NCBI GenBank assembly: GCA_037349105.1
Contig: JAYJMM010000118.1
Location: 1,178,001-1,242,000 of the forward strand
Length of the DNA: 64,000 nt
Source of the DNA: Limnomonas spitsbergensis
Taxonomy: Eukaryota > Chlorophyta > Chlorophyceae > Chlamydomonadales
Direction of reading: 5' to 3'
In this document: positions 24,140 to 36,000 of the stretch, piece by piece
Position numbering within the stretch: position 1 is the first letter of the stretch
Layout: each line of letters opens with the position of its first letter
Program-made: the position numbers and the translations under genes
Notes under the pieces: model-generated
What the model saw: the letters and a program-made list of their open reading frames with translations, nothing else
Told to the model about the DNA's origin: nothing
The model's database searches: none

Positions 24140-25457
24140 GGCCTGGTTAATGACATAACACCTCTGGGCGGGGCCTGCCTAAATAAAGCTCAGCCACGTC
24201 AACAAACAAAAATCTGCTAAGAAACTCAAGGGAGAAGGCACAAGAGGAAAGAAGGGAAAGCTTGTTCACCTTCCAAACAACATCAACAAGAACAACAAAA
24301 AGGTAAAGCATACCGAATCTCCTGCCCCTGAAGATCTAGCCTTCAACAAGTTCAACCCCATCTTCCACAAAAGCCAAAGCCTTCCACCCCTGCCTGCCCA
24401 GGTAAAGCTGGTGGAAGGGCAGGAAGGCTGTAGCGTCGTTCGGAGGACCAGCTGTCCCATCCCCGCAACCTAAGTGCTGCCTTAATGCTAGGGCATTGAA
24501 AGCAAGCATGGAGCACGTCCTCCACGTGCTCACCATGTCCCCTAGCCCAGCATCGCTGGTAGTAGCGAGTGTGACGCTGCTGATCATTGCGCCGTCATCT
24601 TGCGACGGTTGTGCTGACCGCGCTGAGACGCAACCTTAAACCCAGGCACATGCCCTTTTGCTAGTGCGGCCCTTCGCCTGCTCCAGCACGGCACTTCCGT
24701 ACTAGCAGTTCACTGCACCACCTGCGCCCGCCGGTGCTCTGTCTGAGCGCTAGCTACATGTCCTCGGTCGAGGCTGCCATCATTAAAGGGCTGTCCTGCT
24801 GTGCTGCCTACGCTACTGCTGCATTGTAGAAGCAGGGCACGTGGAGCCACCAACCTCGCTGTAAAGGTTGGATCCATAGCTCCTTCAGGACTCCCCAAGT
24901 AGCGGTGGACGCATGTAGCCCACTAGCCCCGCCACTTGGTGCAGGTGCTGGAGGAAGTTGGACTGCATCTTGGTCTTGAGATGTTGCGGCGGTCGAAGGT
25001 GACCGGTGGCCCAGACCACATCACCGTAGTTGGCTGCAGGCACTGCGTAGGTAACCGCAAGCCAGATGCATGTAGACAGATGATGTCTCTGACACACCTT
25101 GGCAGCCATGCGGCGGACCCGCTGCAGCGTGGCAGCCAGAGGCACCTCTCTTGCATGCATGGCCTTCTTCATGCTGCCACTCTCGTGCTGAATATTGTTT
25201 AATAACTTGAACTCCTGGACACGCTTCGGCACAGTCTTAGCTGGGCTATACATGCAGACGTTGGCTGCATGTCGGCGCTGCGCTACTAAGCGGCTACCGA
25301 AATCCATGATCTGTCTAGCTGACGTTGGCCTGGAGCGCTTTAGCTGCCGCATATCATGCAGGGTATGTAGCAGGCGCTGCAGCCCTGAGTGCCAGGCTGC
25401 CGGCTGGTAGGGTGAGATCATCCGCACATAACAAGCACCTGAGTCGTCGCCCCGCAC
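24140..25457 (-). mobile_element. Degenerate LINE, minus strand
   Basis: Reading leftwards from 25457, a 190-codon frame contains SGLQRLLHTLHDM and LAVTYAVPAANYGDVVWATGHL. These resemble the region after the catalytic site and the thumb of LINE reverse transcriptases; the catalytic aspartates are not visible. Next, 24595-24340 encodes a diverged counterpart of the knuckle segment seen at 22.1 kb (including FHQLYLGRQGWKALAFVE). A T-rich stretch and the R1 tail follow, ending about 24140 (CGCCCAGAGGTGTTATGTCATT on this strand). The order RT, knuckle, T-rich, R1 gives one degraded element. Confidence 0.6.
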
Positions 25458-27357
25458 TCCACTGCACGCCGACTCCCTTCACACCAATGAACTATTGAAG
25501 GGGGGGGGGCGTTGGCACTCTATACCACCCCTGGAGAGGCCAGCGTCAAGTTTTGCTCAAAGCGTAAAAATCATATTTCGATCACTGTCGGAGGCTGCCC
25601 TGTATTTGACAGAGTTGCGAAGAAGAGGGTGATCACCAGGTGGTCTGGTTGGGGGCCAGGCCTTCCTCCCCCTCCTCGCTGCCATGGACCAGCACCCAGT
25701 GATGGCGGCTCCCCCAGGCCATAGCCCCCACAGCTGTGGTGCACTGCCGCACACCACCACCCAGACAATGGCTTGAATGCCGGGGAGGGTCTGCCATAGC
25801 CACATGACTGAGCAAGGCAGAGGAATCGTCAAGGCTGATCCCACTTACGCTTGCATGGCTGCCCATACTGGGCGAGAACAAAAGACGTAGGCCTGGATGC
25901 TGGAGCTGCATGGCCCAGCGCAGCGGCTCGTCCCAGCAGGGATGGGTACCCTGTCAGCCGTAGGAGCAACGACCGTCAAACGCAATGTGATGCAATTTCC
26001 GCCAGCTTCCGGAGCGCCGCTGACTGTCTGGCGCCAGAATTCTGTCTCATTCCCCCAACGAATGTGCCAGAAAGACTGCATGTCTGCATGGATTGAATAT
26101 TTAGGGAAGCTAATACAAAAAATCGAGGTGCATCAGGCTGCCAGCAAGCCACGCTGGCGCCTCCAGTAGATGGGGCCCGGCTACTTGTTGCTTTTGTTGT
26201 GTGCGTTTGCTGTACGGTCGTGGTTGCGCCTACAGCTGTGATGCTGCTGTGCCTGGCCTGTTCAATTTAAATAACCAGAGGCTGATTCTGGAACCGACAT
26301 CAAAGTGGCTTTTTCTTCACTTAGATCACAACAAGATTTTTTAGGCGTTTGAGCAGACCAACTGCTCCTTGGCCCACAGCCTACAGGATAGCCTCAGCAC
26401 TGCACCTTGCCATGAATCAGTTCAACTGATCCTCTGGAGTCAACTTTTTCACGACAAGCTTACGCCGTTGTAGTGGGCGGGGATGTTACTTGCCTCATGG
26501 GGTCAGACAGAGCGGCACGTAATTTGGTGAGGGCAAGCTTATCGACAGCTTGAGCCAAAGGGTTCAACTCAGGTAGGCCATTGGTTGATTTTGCGATTTT
26601 GATCTTGGTCCGCTGCACAACTGTTAAGAGAGCGAGGAAGGAGGTCTTTCAATTCCCGATGTCTCCCTCCCTCCTTTCCACAGCATGCCTTTGACTCATT
26701 TGTTTCCCACCTCTGAAAACATTCTGGCCTCCCTCTCTTTATTGTTTTTGGCACCCCTCCCCGAATCCATCACCACATAGTTGGGAGCAAAAACCAGGCA
26801 TGCTTCCAACTACCTTTTTCTGATTGTGTAGCCAAATGCAATGGTATCAATGTTGGCCCTGACCTCAAGCTTCCCTTTGCACAGTAAATGAGGGCCATAT
26901 TATCTAATAATTAATCCAGACGCGTTATGTTGTCATGCATTGACGATTTCAGCGCAGCCTCTGCAGGCCCGGCCCATTTCATGCCATATTACCATTACAT
27001 GCGTGTTCCGCATTAAGCATTCAACACCTTCATACCGGTAGCCTCAATTCCTGACAAAGGTGGGTGGCCGGTGCCGGACAAATAGAATGACAACAAAACG
27101 TAAAAGATTGGAAGAAGAAAAAACGAATATCAAATAGCGTCGCAACAACATTAGGACCCCACAGCCTTGCGGCACCCACACAGTACTTAAGCAGTTTAAC
27201 AGAGCTCGACTCAGCTGCACCTTCAAGGCATGTAAAATATACACGGAAGCAGAGTACTTGCAACGGGCACTAAGTCGGCAACTGAGGTTCAAGTGTTTCG
27301 ACCGACTAGGGGGCAACATCCCCTTGCCGTGAGACACCTAGAATCCTGGCGTCAAAT
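25458..27357. other. No gene recognised; 3' flank of lectin copy B
   Basis: Open frames up to 95 codons occur on both strands without a known match. The right end should hold the 3' untranslated region of lectin copy B. Confidence 0.5.
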
Positions 27358-29853
27358 TCAGGCTGAAGAGCCTGGGGCCACCTCCTGCGCACCCCTCTTC
27401 TTGCTCCAAGCATAAGCCGCAAAGGCACATCCAGCAATCACAGGGATTCCCACACCCAGACCCACACCGAGACCAATGGCTAGGGCCTTCTTGTTGTCGT
27501 CACTAGACGCATAGTAAGTGTTGGAGACAGGGTCTTCAACGGTGACAGAGGCTCCAGTCACACCGTAGTTGGAGGCAAACGCACCGGAGGTGTAGGAAGA
27601 CGTGGCAGAGTTGGTGAAGGAGGACTTGGCAGCAGAGGCCATGGCTGGAGTGAAGCCATCAGGCAAGTTTGCCCCAGCACCCACGGCGACCGTAGAGGCT
27701 AGCAGAGTACGGCGGGCCGCGCAAGAGGGAATGGAGGAGGAGACGACGATGTCACCAGTTTTCATGTAAGGGCTCGAGGTGGTGGGCAGCGCAGCGTACA
27801 GGGGCGGGTTGGCGTTCATAGTGTTGTTCCAAGCAGCAGCGGTGGCGTCAGAGAATTGGTAGATGAAGGGAGCTGGGAAGTCCCTGATGTTGGTGCAGGC
27901 CGAGAGAGATCCAATGGACAAACTGGTCTTCATAGGCAGAGTAACATACGCAGCTCCGTTGGCACGGGATGTGGTGGCAGCGGGAGGGGCAGTGTTGCTG
28001 GTGGGCAGGGGAGCGGCTTGGGGGAGGAAGGTGGACTTGCAAAGGACGCCCAGAGGGAAGCCAGCATCAACATACTGCAGGGCATTGTTGGTCCAGGTCA
28101 GGGCGATACCGCAGCCGTAACCATTCACGCAGTTGCCAGTGTATCCAGTCAGGTTCTGGTCAGTATAGGCCCAGGAGGGAATCCAGTTCGTAGTATTGGA
28201 TACCGCAGCAATGGTGGCATTGGCCAGCCAAGTGTTGGCCATGCTCATGTTTTTTGTGGGGGGCACGATGAACTGGGGAGAGGTTGTGTACATGGACTTA
28301 AAACCTGCCGTCCAGTAGCCGCTGGAGGCGTTGGTGGAGGGGAAGTTTGTCTTGATCCAGGCAAGCTCTGCATCGCTTCCAATGGTGGCAAGCTGGCCGG
28401 GCTGGGAGTAGAAGGTACCGGTAGCCTTCTCGCAGATGAGCTGGGCATCAGCCCAGGCATAGGGAAGGGCACTGTCAACATTGCTGGTGACTGCGCAGTA
28501 GGTGTAACCCAACTCTGTGTTCTGCATACACTTTGAGAAGGCAGATGCCAGGGGGGCCAGGGGAGAAGGCATGGGAGGAGGGCTGTAGGCAGGAGGAGGG
28601 CTGTAGGCAGGAGGCGGGTAAGCTGCAGGAGGAGGGTAGGAAGGAGGAGGGTAGGAAGGAGGAGGGTATGCTCCATAGGCTGGAGGGGGGTAGGAAGGTG
28701 GCGGAGCCAAAATCATAGGTGCTGGGGGTGCAGTCGTGGTGCCAGACAGCTGGCAGATGTAGGCAGAAGGCTCGTAGTCGCAGTCACGAGCGTAAACGCC
28801 ATTATGGCCTCCTTCAGCCATGCAAATCTGAGGAGGACAAGAAAGGCAGGGGACGAGTCAGATATGCGTTCTGGTTCAGTCGGATATCAGCGACAGGTAA
28901 GGGTAAACCGAAGCAGATAGAGCAGCCATTGAAGAGTCGTTGAATTGCAGCTTATTTCTCCTCTTAACTCACCGCTCCGCACATCGCGCCGGTATCCTCA
29001 GCCCAGAAAAGCTCTGTCGTGACGTTGTAGACGGTGAACGATGTGAAGTCGGGCATACCGAAGATCGCCATGTTGGTCATCCCAACCCAGGTGCACTTCC
29101 GGCGAGAGCCCCATGTCATGGAGCCGGTGATGTTCGCGTAGGCTGTGAACAGGCTGTTCAGCGTGTTGGCATTGGAGTTGGTCAAGTTTGCCAAAGAGCC
29201 ACCAAGTGCAACACAAGTTTGGGTCGCGCTCTCGAAAATCTGTCTGTCATCGACTGTGGTGGAGGGAGCGCCGTAGATGACATATGTGCCACTGCTGTCA
29301 ACGATGGAGTACACAGCAGCTGGGGTACCAGTCGCTGCGAGGAGGAAGAGAGGTACATTCGGCATGGTTTCCGGGTACAACGACGAGTGCACCAAGTGCG
29401 TCAGATAACGTAAAGGAAGGTGATGCGAGGGGTGGCCAACGGGAATGCTTAATGTTCTGAAAATATAGCTGACCCTGTGGTGAGCGCAAATCAGAGGGCG
29501 CAAAGGTTGTGTGCGCCCTCACCCCTGCAGCCCTGCTTCATGCATGGACGTCGCGCATTCGAACATACAGGTTCAAATATGTTAATTTACTCACTTGCTT
29601 GCGGAATTTTGGCAGATGCCAAATCTGCATGACAAATAAAATAAGGCGGCAACTTCAAAATGTATTCCGCAAGCTGCTGTCGTGACATTGCACATTCGTA
29701 AAATAAGGGATGTGCGTGATTGGATGCAGCACGCATCGTAATAAGGGGTAGGTGGTCTGAATTCACGACATTTAAACAGAGAAGACCCAAGACAGGACAT
29801 AACTCACATAGGATGGCCGTAAGCGCCACAAGGACCAGTTGCATCACCATCAT
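27358..29853 (-). CDS. C-type lectin membrane protein, copy B
   Basis: Four exons in frame on the minus strand: 29853-29808, 29624-29595, 29334-28973 and 28827-27358, giving 635 residues. Domain order is as in copy A: signal peptide (MMVMQLVLVALTAIL...), lectin domain 1, SYPPP/AYPPP linker, lectin domain 2, Ser/Thr-rich stalk, one Gly-rich membrane segment and a basic tail ending EVAPGSSA. Exons 3-4 and intron 3 are about 99% identical to copy A (about 22 mismatches by eye over about 1.96 kb). Exons 1-2 and introns 1-2 match only in size, phase and rough protein sequence. Substitutions include V for A in GTYVIYG and I for T in TNWIPS. Both copies look intact and expressible. Confidence 0.85.
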
Positions 29854-30559
29854 TAATCGATTTGGGACGTATATACTTTGGCTTGTATGTGACAAGGGAT
29901 TCAGGAAATAAACACTGTTAATGGTAATGGCGAGGACAGTGGGGGGGTAGCTTTTCTTTGCTTGGACTTGGATAGCGGTCTGATGAACAGAGAGGTGGTA
30001 ATGTTCATCAGATATTTGGCTTTTATATAGACATTTCACAGGGGCGCGGCCGTACGGTACTGCTAAATGCGAATGTGAATGTTCTCCTTCGATCGTGACG
30101 CGGCGGGGAGCGAGGCCCGCCCACAAAGACGACGACGCTGTCACCTTGGGGTCTGACCGTCTTGGAGAGACTATTCCACAGTTCCACTCACTACTAATAA
30201 CGTACTAGGGGTGAAGGCGGCTGTCAGCAGTATTTGGATCGGACTGTTTGTGAGCCCTGCATATCGGTGCCAAGCGGGCCCAGAGGTGTAACGTTACACT
30301 ATTGACATATCGGTGCCAAGCAGATGACACTACGACATATTTGATTTTAAGTAGTTTCTTAGTAACAAGGGTTGTTCATGAGAAAAAATGTCTGGATGTA
30401 ACCCATGGACCCTAATACGGGTATATATAGGGGCATAGGGCCATGCCGCGCGCCCATACATGTATGTAGTGACTGCCAGCATGAGTACTACGGTATGGGC
30501 GTCATCAGGGCATGTATGGCCCTATATATATGATGGGCTGCAGTGAAGATCTAAATGAT
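29854..30559. other. 5' flank of lectin copy B with repeat scraps
   Basis: It should hold the lectin copy B promoter. A short R1 core (GGGCCCAGAGGTGTAACG) lies at 30268-30305. An imperfect inverted repeat (30420-30535, arms around TATATATAGGG and CCCTATATATA) could form a hairpin. No coding exon recognised. Confidence 0.5.
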
Positions 30560-30755
30560 TTTGTTCCATCCATACACCAATACACCATGGACTTGGTGGC
30601 CTGCACACCGTAATAAGGTTGAGGGATTGAACCCGATAAATAATCCTCTCTCCCCCCCTGTCTAGATCACTGGGTTCCATGTTGCTGAGAGCCCCCCTCA
30701 CAAAGGAGGATGGCATAGTTGCACTATGTTGCTAGCTGTGCATGGTACATGGAAC
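30560..30755 (+). mobile_element. tRNA-derived SINE-like repeat S, copy 1
   Basis: It shares with the copies at 32385 and 33300 a TTGGTGGCCTG block and a GAGGGATTGAACCC block (B-box-like). It also shares CCCCCTGTCTAGA ... CTGGGTTCCATGTT, AGGAGGATGGCAT and a final GCTGTGCATGGTA. Internal pol III box-like words in this order suggest a tRNA-derived SINE. Confidence 0.55.
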
Positions 30756-30877
30756 TCCGGAAGTGAGGTTGCTTAGTTATCCGTGTGCTCCCCTACCACC
30801 CCCTCGCGGCCGAGATTTCAGTAGGGCCCGTCGGGTAAGCACCATTATAAACATCTTGGACATCATTGAACTCCATG

Positions 30878-30945
30878 TCAATAACGTTACACCTCTGGGC
30901 CCGCTCAAAGCTCGGCCGCGTGGGCGCCCAACTGTTCAGAAGGGA
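30878..30945 (-). mobile_element. R1 LINE-tail copy, minus strand
   Basis: On the minus strand it reads TTGGGCGCCCACGCGGCCGA, then GAGCGGGCCCAGAGGTGTAA and CGTTATTGAC. It is a short tail-only copy with a well-kept core. Confidence 0.65.
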
Positions 30946-31198
30946 ATGAACTCCATGTATGAACCTATCCTGGGACAAATTGTGAATATAGGATCGATCT
31001 TGGGCCCACGCTTTCAGGCATGCGGTTCAACATCAAAGATCATGGCTGGTCTCATAGAGGTACGTGAACTACATGCTACTGGGATCCCTCCCGTTTTGCT
31101 GGAATCGCTGTGTTACTCAGGTGCTGAGAGAAAATGTTCCAGAATCAGCACCCCGACTTGATTGCCCAGCGGGGTTGGTAGGGAAAGCCATTAGCACC

Positions 31199-31450
31199 TC
31201 AGTGTCCATCCAGGGGCCAGTGTCTCATAGCAATGCGTCCACCGCGCGTAACCAGTGACGTGTCTGTGATAGTCAGACTGGCGTCAACTTGAGTTCCCTC
31301 CAGAAGCGCTTTCATGAGCTTTTTTGCTGTGCTGCCTGGGTCCGAGCAAACCTCTTTATAAACACCTGAAATATCAGACTGTCTGGGAAAGTTAATTACT
31401 GCAGGGCAATCTGAGACACAGACACGAGCCAGTTGTACCAGGCTGAGCAT
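31199..31450 (-). other. Possible coding segment of unknown family
   Basis: A minus-strand open segment reads with even composition (for example VCVSDCPAVINFPRQ and GSTAKKLMKALLEG). It merges leftwards into SLVTRGGRIAMRHWP and has no stop over more than 160 codons. It may be a remnant exon or transposon-carried sequence next to the R1 array. I recognise no family and see no splice partners. Confidence 0.2.
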
Positions 31451-32378
31451 GGGTGGGATGCACTTGCTTTTGTGGACTGTGCTGTGGGCATTATTGAGGG
31501 ATAGTCTCCAGGGTTTCTGAGGTCGATGTCGTTGGCTTTTCCGGCCTTCTCTTTTGGTCATGTTTTTTGTTTTTGTTGTTGTTTGCCCCCTTTTTAGTTT
31601 CTTCTCTTCTCCCTTCTGATCAGTGGGACGGTAACGACGCGGATGTGGCTTCGGCCCAGGCTGCGCTGTTTCCTTAACTCTCACGCCCCCCCACAGGGCG
31701 TAGCTTTCTTTCTTTCTTTCTGATCAGTGGGGCGCCCTCGCGGCCAAGCAGGGGTGGGATACGCTTGCTTTCCTGGACTTTTCTTTTCTTAGAGGCGTTG
31801 TTGAGGGCTAGTCTCTAGTGGAACTCAGGTGTTGGACTTGGTCTTCTTTGCCTTCCCGGCCTCTCCTTTTGTTCCTTTCCCCCTCTCTTCCTTTTAGTTC
31901 CTTCTTTACTTCCTTCTGAACAGTTGGGCACCTATGCGGCCGAGCTTTGAGCGAGCCCAGAGGTGTAACGTTATTGACTTGCTTTTGTGGACTGTGCTGT
32001 GGGCATTGTTGAGTGTTAGTCTCTAGTGATGCTGAGGCGCCAGTGTCGTTTGCCTTTCCGGCCTTCTCTTTTGGTTTCTTTGTTGTTGTTATTGTTTGCC
32101 CCCTTTTTTAGGTTTTTCTCTTCTCCCTTCTGATCAGTGGGGTGCCCTCGCGGCCAAGTAGGGGTAGGATACGCTTGCTTTTGTGGACTTTTCTTTTTTT
32201 AGTGGCTTTGTTGAGTGGTACTCAGGTGTTGGACTTGGTCTTCTTTGCCCTCCCAGCCTCTCCTTTTGTTCCTTCCCCCCTCTCTTTCTTTTAGTTTCCT
32301 CTTTTCTCCCTTCTGACAGTTGGGCGCCCACGCGGCCGAGCTTTGAGCGGGCCCAGAGGTGTAAAGTTATTGACAGAC
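31446..32378 (+). mobile_element. Tandem array of four R1 LINE-tail units
   Basis: Four head-to-tail units start near 31446, 31747, 31978 and 32156. Each runs GGGTGGGATACGCTTGCTTT, TGGACTTTTCTTTT, TTGTTGAG, a T/C-rich stretch (GCCTCTCCTTTTGTTCC), CCTTCTGA and then the tail core. Two units end in the canonical GCCCAGAGGTGTAA ... TTATTGAC; the other two stop at a CAGTGGGGCGCCCTCGCGG-type variant or diverge. Long T/C tracts give misleading open frames. Confidence 0.7.
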
Positions 32379-32384
32379 ACGAGC

Positions 32385-32490
32385 AGTGGTGGTACCCGTA
32401 CCCTATGCTCGAGAGATGGAACCCACCGAAGTATCCTCTTTCCCCTCTGTCTAGGACACCGGGCTCCAAGTTCCTGCCTCATCAATATCT
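32385..32490 (+). mobile_element. tRNA-derived SINE-like repeat S, copy 2
   Basis: It begins directly after the last R1 unit. GAGATGGAACCC (B-box-like), CCCCTCTGTCTAGGACACC and GGGCTCCAAGTTCCTG align with the copies at 30560 and 33300. The right part is missing. Confidence 0.5.
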
Positions 32491-32799
32491 TAATAACGCC
32501 CCATCAATAGACATGACTGGACCTTGGATAGGTTTGCTGGGTTCCATGTGCTTGTCCCTTTACGTAATAGGTTGGCGTGGCTGTCTGTTACTATCTTTCT
32601 GTAGTGACATAGGGCCCATTCCAGGGGGAAAACAACTGAACACCGTTTGGATTTTGAGGATCAGCCCACCTCACACACTTAGCCTCATGCATATTCAGAC
32701 ATTAGTGCCAGGTAGTACATGATCGAGCAGTCCCTTAATAATACATTTCAGTGTGTCACTGTAGCTCACTGCAGCAGCAGACGTCATGTTTCGTCATAC

Positions 32800-32880
32800 C
32801 ACTGCCTCTTCCTTTTGGTTTCTTCTTTTCTCCCTTTTGAACAGCTTTGAGCGGGCCCAGAGGTGTAACGTTATTGACTC
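32800..32880 (+). mobile_element. R1 LINE-tail copy
   Basis: A T/C-rich stretch (TTGGTTTCTTCTTTTCTCCC) is followed by GAACAGCTTTGAGCGGGCCC and AGAGGTGTAACGTTATTGAC. The GCGCCCACGCGG block is deleted. Confidence 0.65.
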
Positions 32881-33073
32881 TCATGAAATGTACAGCGCAT
32901 TTTCTGTTTCTGCAATCCTGCTGACTGCCTTCACAGGCCCCGCAAAGCAGATGGCGTCCCATATGACGTCCCCTGGCCCTCAGGGCAGCTGCGGCACTTC
33001 GGCATCGGCTAGCGCCACCTGGCTGGGTTGCTGGGGGCCCTTAGAGGCGCCTTGGCTTGAGGCACCTGACGCC

Positions 33074-36000
33074 TCAATCACGCAGTGGCTGCTTGCGTGC
33101 CACATGGCCAAGCACGCCGTGCATGATGAGTTGGACCTCCGCCATGTATGTGTCATACCTGTACCCGCAGAACAGGGTCATAGAATCGGGCTTGAGGGGC
33201 GGTGACCAACAGTTTAGAACAGTGCATACCCCCTGGGGCCCTGCTGAACGCTCGGCCACGTGGGGCTGATAGGGATTGACTAGGCTCAATTCCAGCTACC
33301 ATGCACAGCCTGGGCCATACTGCAGCCATGCCATCCTCCTATGTGAGGGGGCAGGAACATGGCACCCGGCGCTCTAGACGGGGGGAGAGAAGATCGTGTG
33401 GCGGGTTTGATCCCTCATCCTCTGGGTATGGATGCCACCAGCATTATACCACTGGGCCATTCCCCCAACAGTGTAATAGACTGATGAAGCACTAAACATC
33501 CAAGTGCAGGGCAAAAGATGTTCGTCTGCCTGCCCAGGTTCACAACTAGGGCTTCCCTTTGAGGTCGAAAACCCTAAGCTACCGTATTGCGAAATTATGA
33601 CCTCTATCCCTGGGCAATGCTGGAAATAATTTCCTGACAGCTCACAGCTCGACTACTTCTGGTCATTAAGATTGTCTCTTCCAGCAGGCTTGCCAACAAG
33701 GCGTACACGATTAACAGACGACCAGATTCAGAAACACCTCCCATCCATCTTTTAACCAACTCAGGAACCCCACGCCTGAGACCATCATACTTTTGAAGCC
33801 GCCCATCCAGCCTGAAACTCACCGGAAACGCAGCCGGAGATTAGGCACATTGGTCTTGTGGATATCGTTGCCATCAGGACCATGCCGCCAGTACTCGCCT
33901 CCGATCCAGTGCTACAGAGCAGCAAACCAGGATACGCTCGTGAGAAATCTTGGGTCCCGCGTGTTAAAAGATGGCGAGCAGCGGTGTTTTGTTTAGTCCG
34001 CCCTAGAACGCTGATGGGGGACTGGCGGGTGGCCACCATGGGGTTGAGAGGGATCAAGCCTAGACCGGCCTACAGCAAAGGGCTACTGCACCAGAACCCC
34101 CATCGGCATGGCCTTAGACCATGATGCAGCGGAAGCACCCTAAAATGAAGTGGCGAGCAGGCAGCAGGTCCTGTTGTCTCATGAGTTTTGCTTCACAGCA
34201 GTGTTGAAGTGTGCGAGTCACCCCTAATTCCCTAAAACACCATTGCCTCGCACCACAGCTCACCTTTTTGCAGGCGTGCGGGAAGCCTGAGTGGAGGACC
34301 CCACTGCGCGCGATTTCGCACAGGTCCGTAGAACTCAGCTTCCACACCTGCGCTGCAACGCTGTACTCCTCCACCAGTGGCTAAGGGGGAAGGGAGGCAG
34401 AGGGGGAGCGCGGCGCGTCAGGCGAGAGGGCACAGGGGAGGGGAGGCAAGGGAACCATATGGCAACGCACGTCCTTTGGTGTGTCAGATTTAAATGAGGG
34501 GGCGCAGAAATGCTCGAGGTCCACGGGTTCGATCTTCAGAAGTTCAGACAGATCAGAGATTAAACAGCAGAAAGACAGCATGCACGCCAAGCGTGCATCC
34601 CACCAGATTTAGGCGCACCGTGCGTGGGTATCCCGGTATGCAGACTCAGGATGCCTTATCAAAGTTTAACCATCACACAAGTGTAAAGTTTAGCACGCTT
34701 CAGCTGCATCGCAGTCTACGGCCGTGGGGCCTTATGCATCAAGCCTTGCAGCACATTTACTAATTGCATCATTGGAATGCCGACTTCTGTAGCCAGCTTA
34801 GCTGTGCAGCCACCAACATTGAACACACCCCTCTTCGCGCAACCTAGGGTCCTGATGTTTGAATGCATGGACCGTAGGCCACTCAAAGCCGATTGGCCCA
34901 ATACTGCTCGCCCAGCGGCCTCCTGGAGGTGCTTCGGCGTGCACTACATCGAGCACTGCATCATACCGTACAGGCTGCATATAACAGTGTAACAATCAAT
35001 CCTGGTCCCTGTTGCTTACCTCCTTGGTCAGGTGGATCTGCAGTGGGTCGTCAGTAGACAGGGACACGGACAGCCCTCGCGCAAAGAATGTCGGCATCGG
35101 GTTGCTGTGCAAGGCGCAGTCAGGCGGGGTGAGGTGGGAAGCAATCAGCGGCATCTCTCTCATGTCCTGGATCATGATGGCTCAACAGGAAATCTTGATC
35201 AAAAGTGACAGCTCCAGCCCTCACATCTACTGGGCCTTTGCTATAATACACTTGCTGTACTGCCTGAAGAAACACGATAAAGAACTTGTTGAAAGGTTCT
35301 GAGATTTGCAAGGATACACCCAATGAATCGAGTGAAAGATGATCGAAGAAAGCACACGTGCACTGACATTTGCTCTGGCCGGAACAGGATGAACGCGTGA
35401 AGGAATGAGCCATCCCTTTATGCAGGCACAGCATCAACCCGCAGGCCCACGTCCCCCGTGTGTCCCCCTCCGTGCCCTAGCTCACCGGTGGTAGTCCAGG
35501 AACAGCGAGTTGTTGCTCAGGGGGCTCATGCACAATCCGATCTGGGACAGGTAGAACATGTACTGCACGTGCACGCAGGGAGAGACAGGGCGGATGAAAG
35601 GAGGGGCCAATCAGAGAGGTGGCTGCAGCCCAAGATCAAGGATTGTGCAGCATGGACTGAAAACACACGAAAAGGATCACATTGGGCCACAGCTGGAGCA
35701 AGGAGCACCAGCAAACAGGACCATACCTGGCACACATCTAACATTTACAATGTCAAAGAGGAAAAGCCAGGCTGATGGGATGTAGCCAAACAGCCATACT
35801 CAGAGAAGGGATACTCCCCACCTACAAGTGTTGATTTCCAGGTGCTTCAGCTACACACAAGCTACAACCCGGCCTAGGGCAGACAGGGCTTGGTGCAGCC
35901 AGCTTAGGCCACCAGCCGTAGCCGGTCAAGGTTTGGCATCTGCCCAGTGGTGGCCCCGGCCCCAACCAAAGATGGTCGGGTGCACACTAAAATTGATGTT

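Noticed and set aside
32183..32722. 179-codon plus-strand frame rich in Phe, Ser and Leu
   Set aside because: Its first half is the T/C-rich R1 tail read as protein; no domain or splice support.
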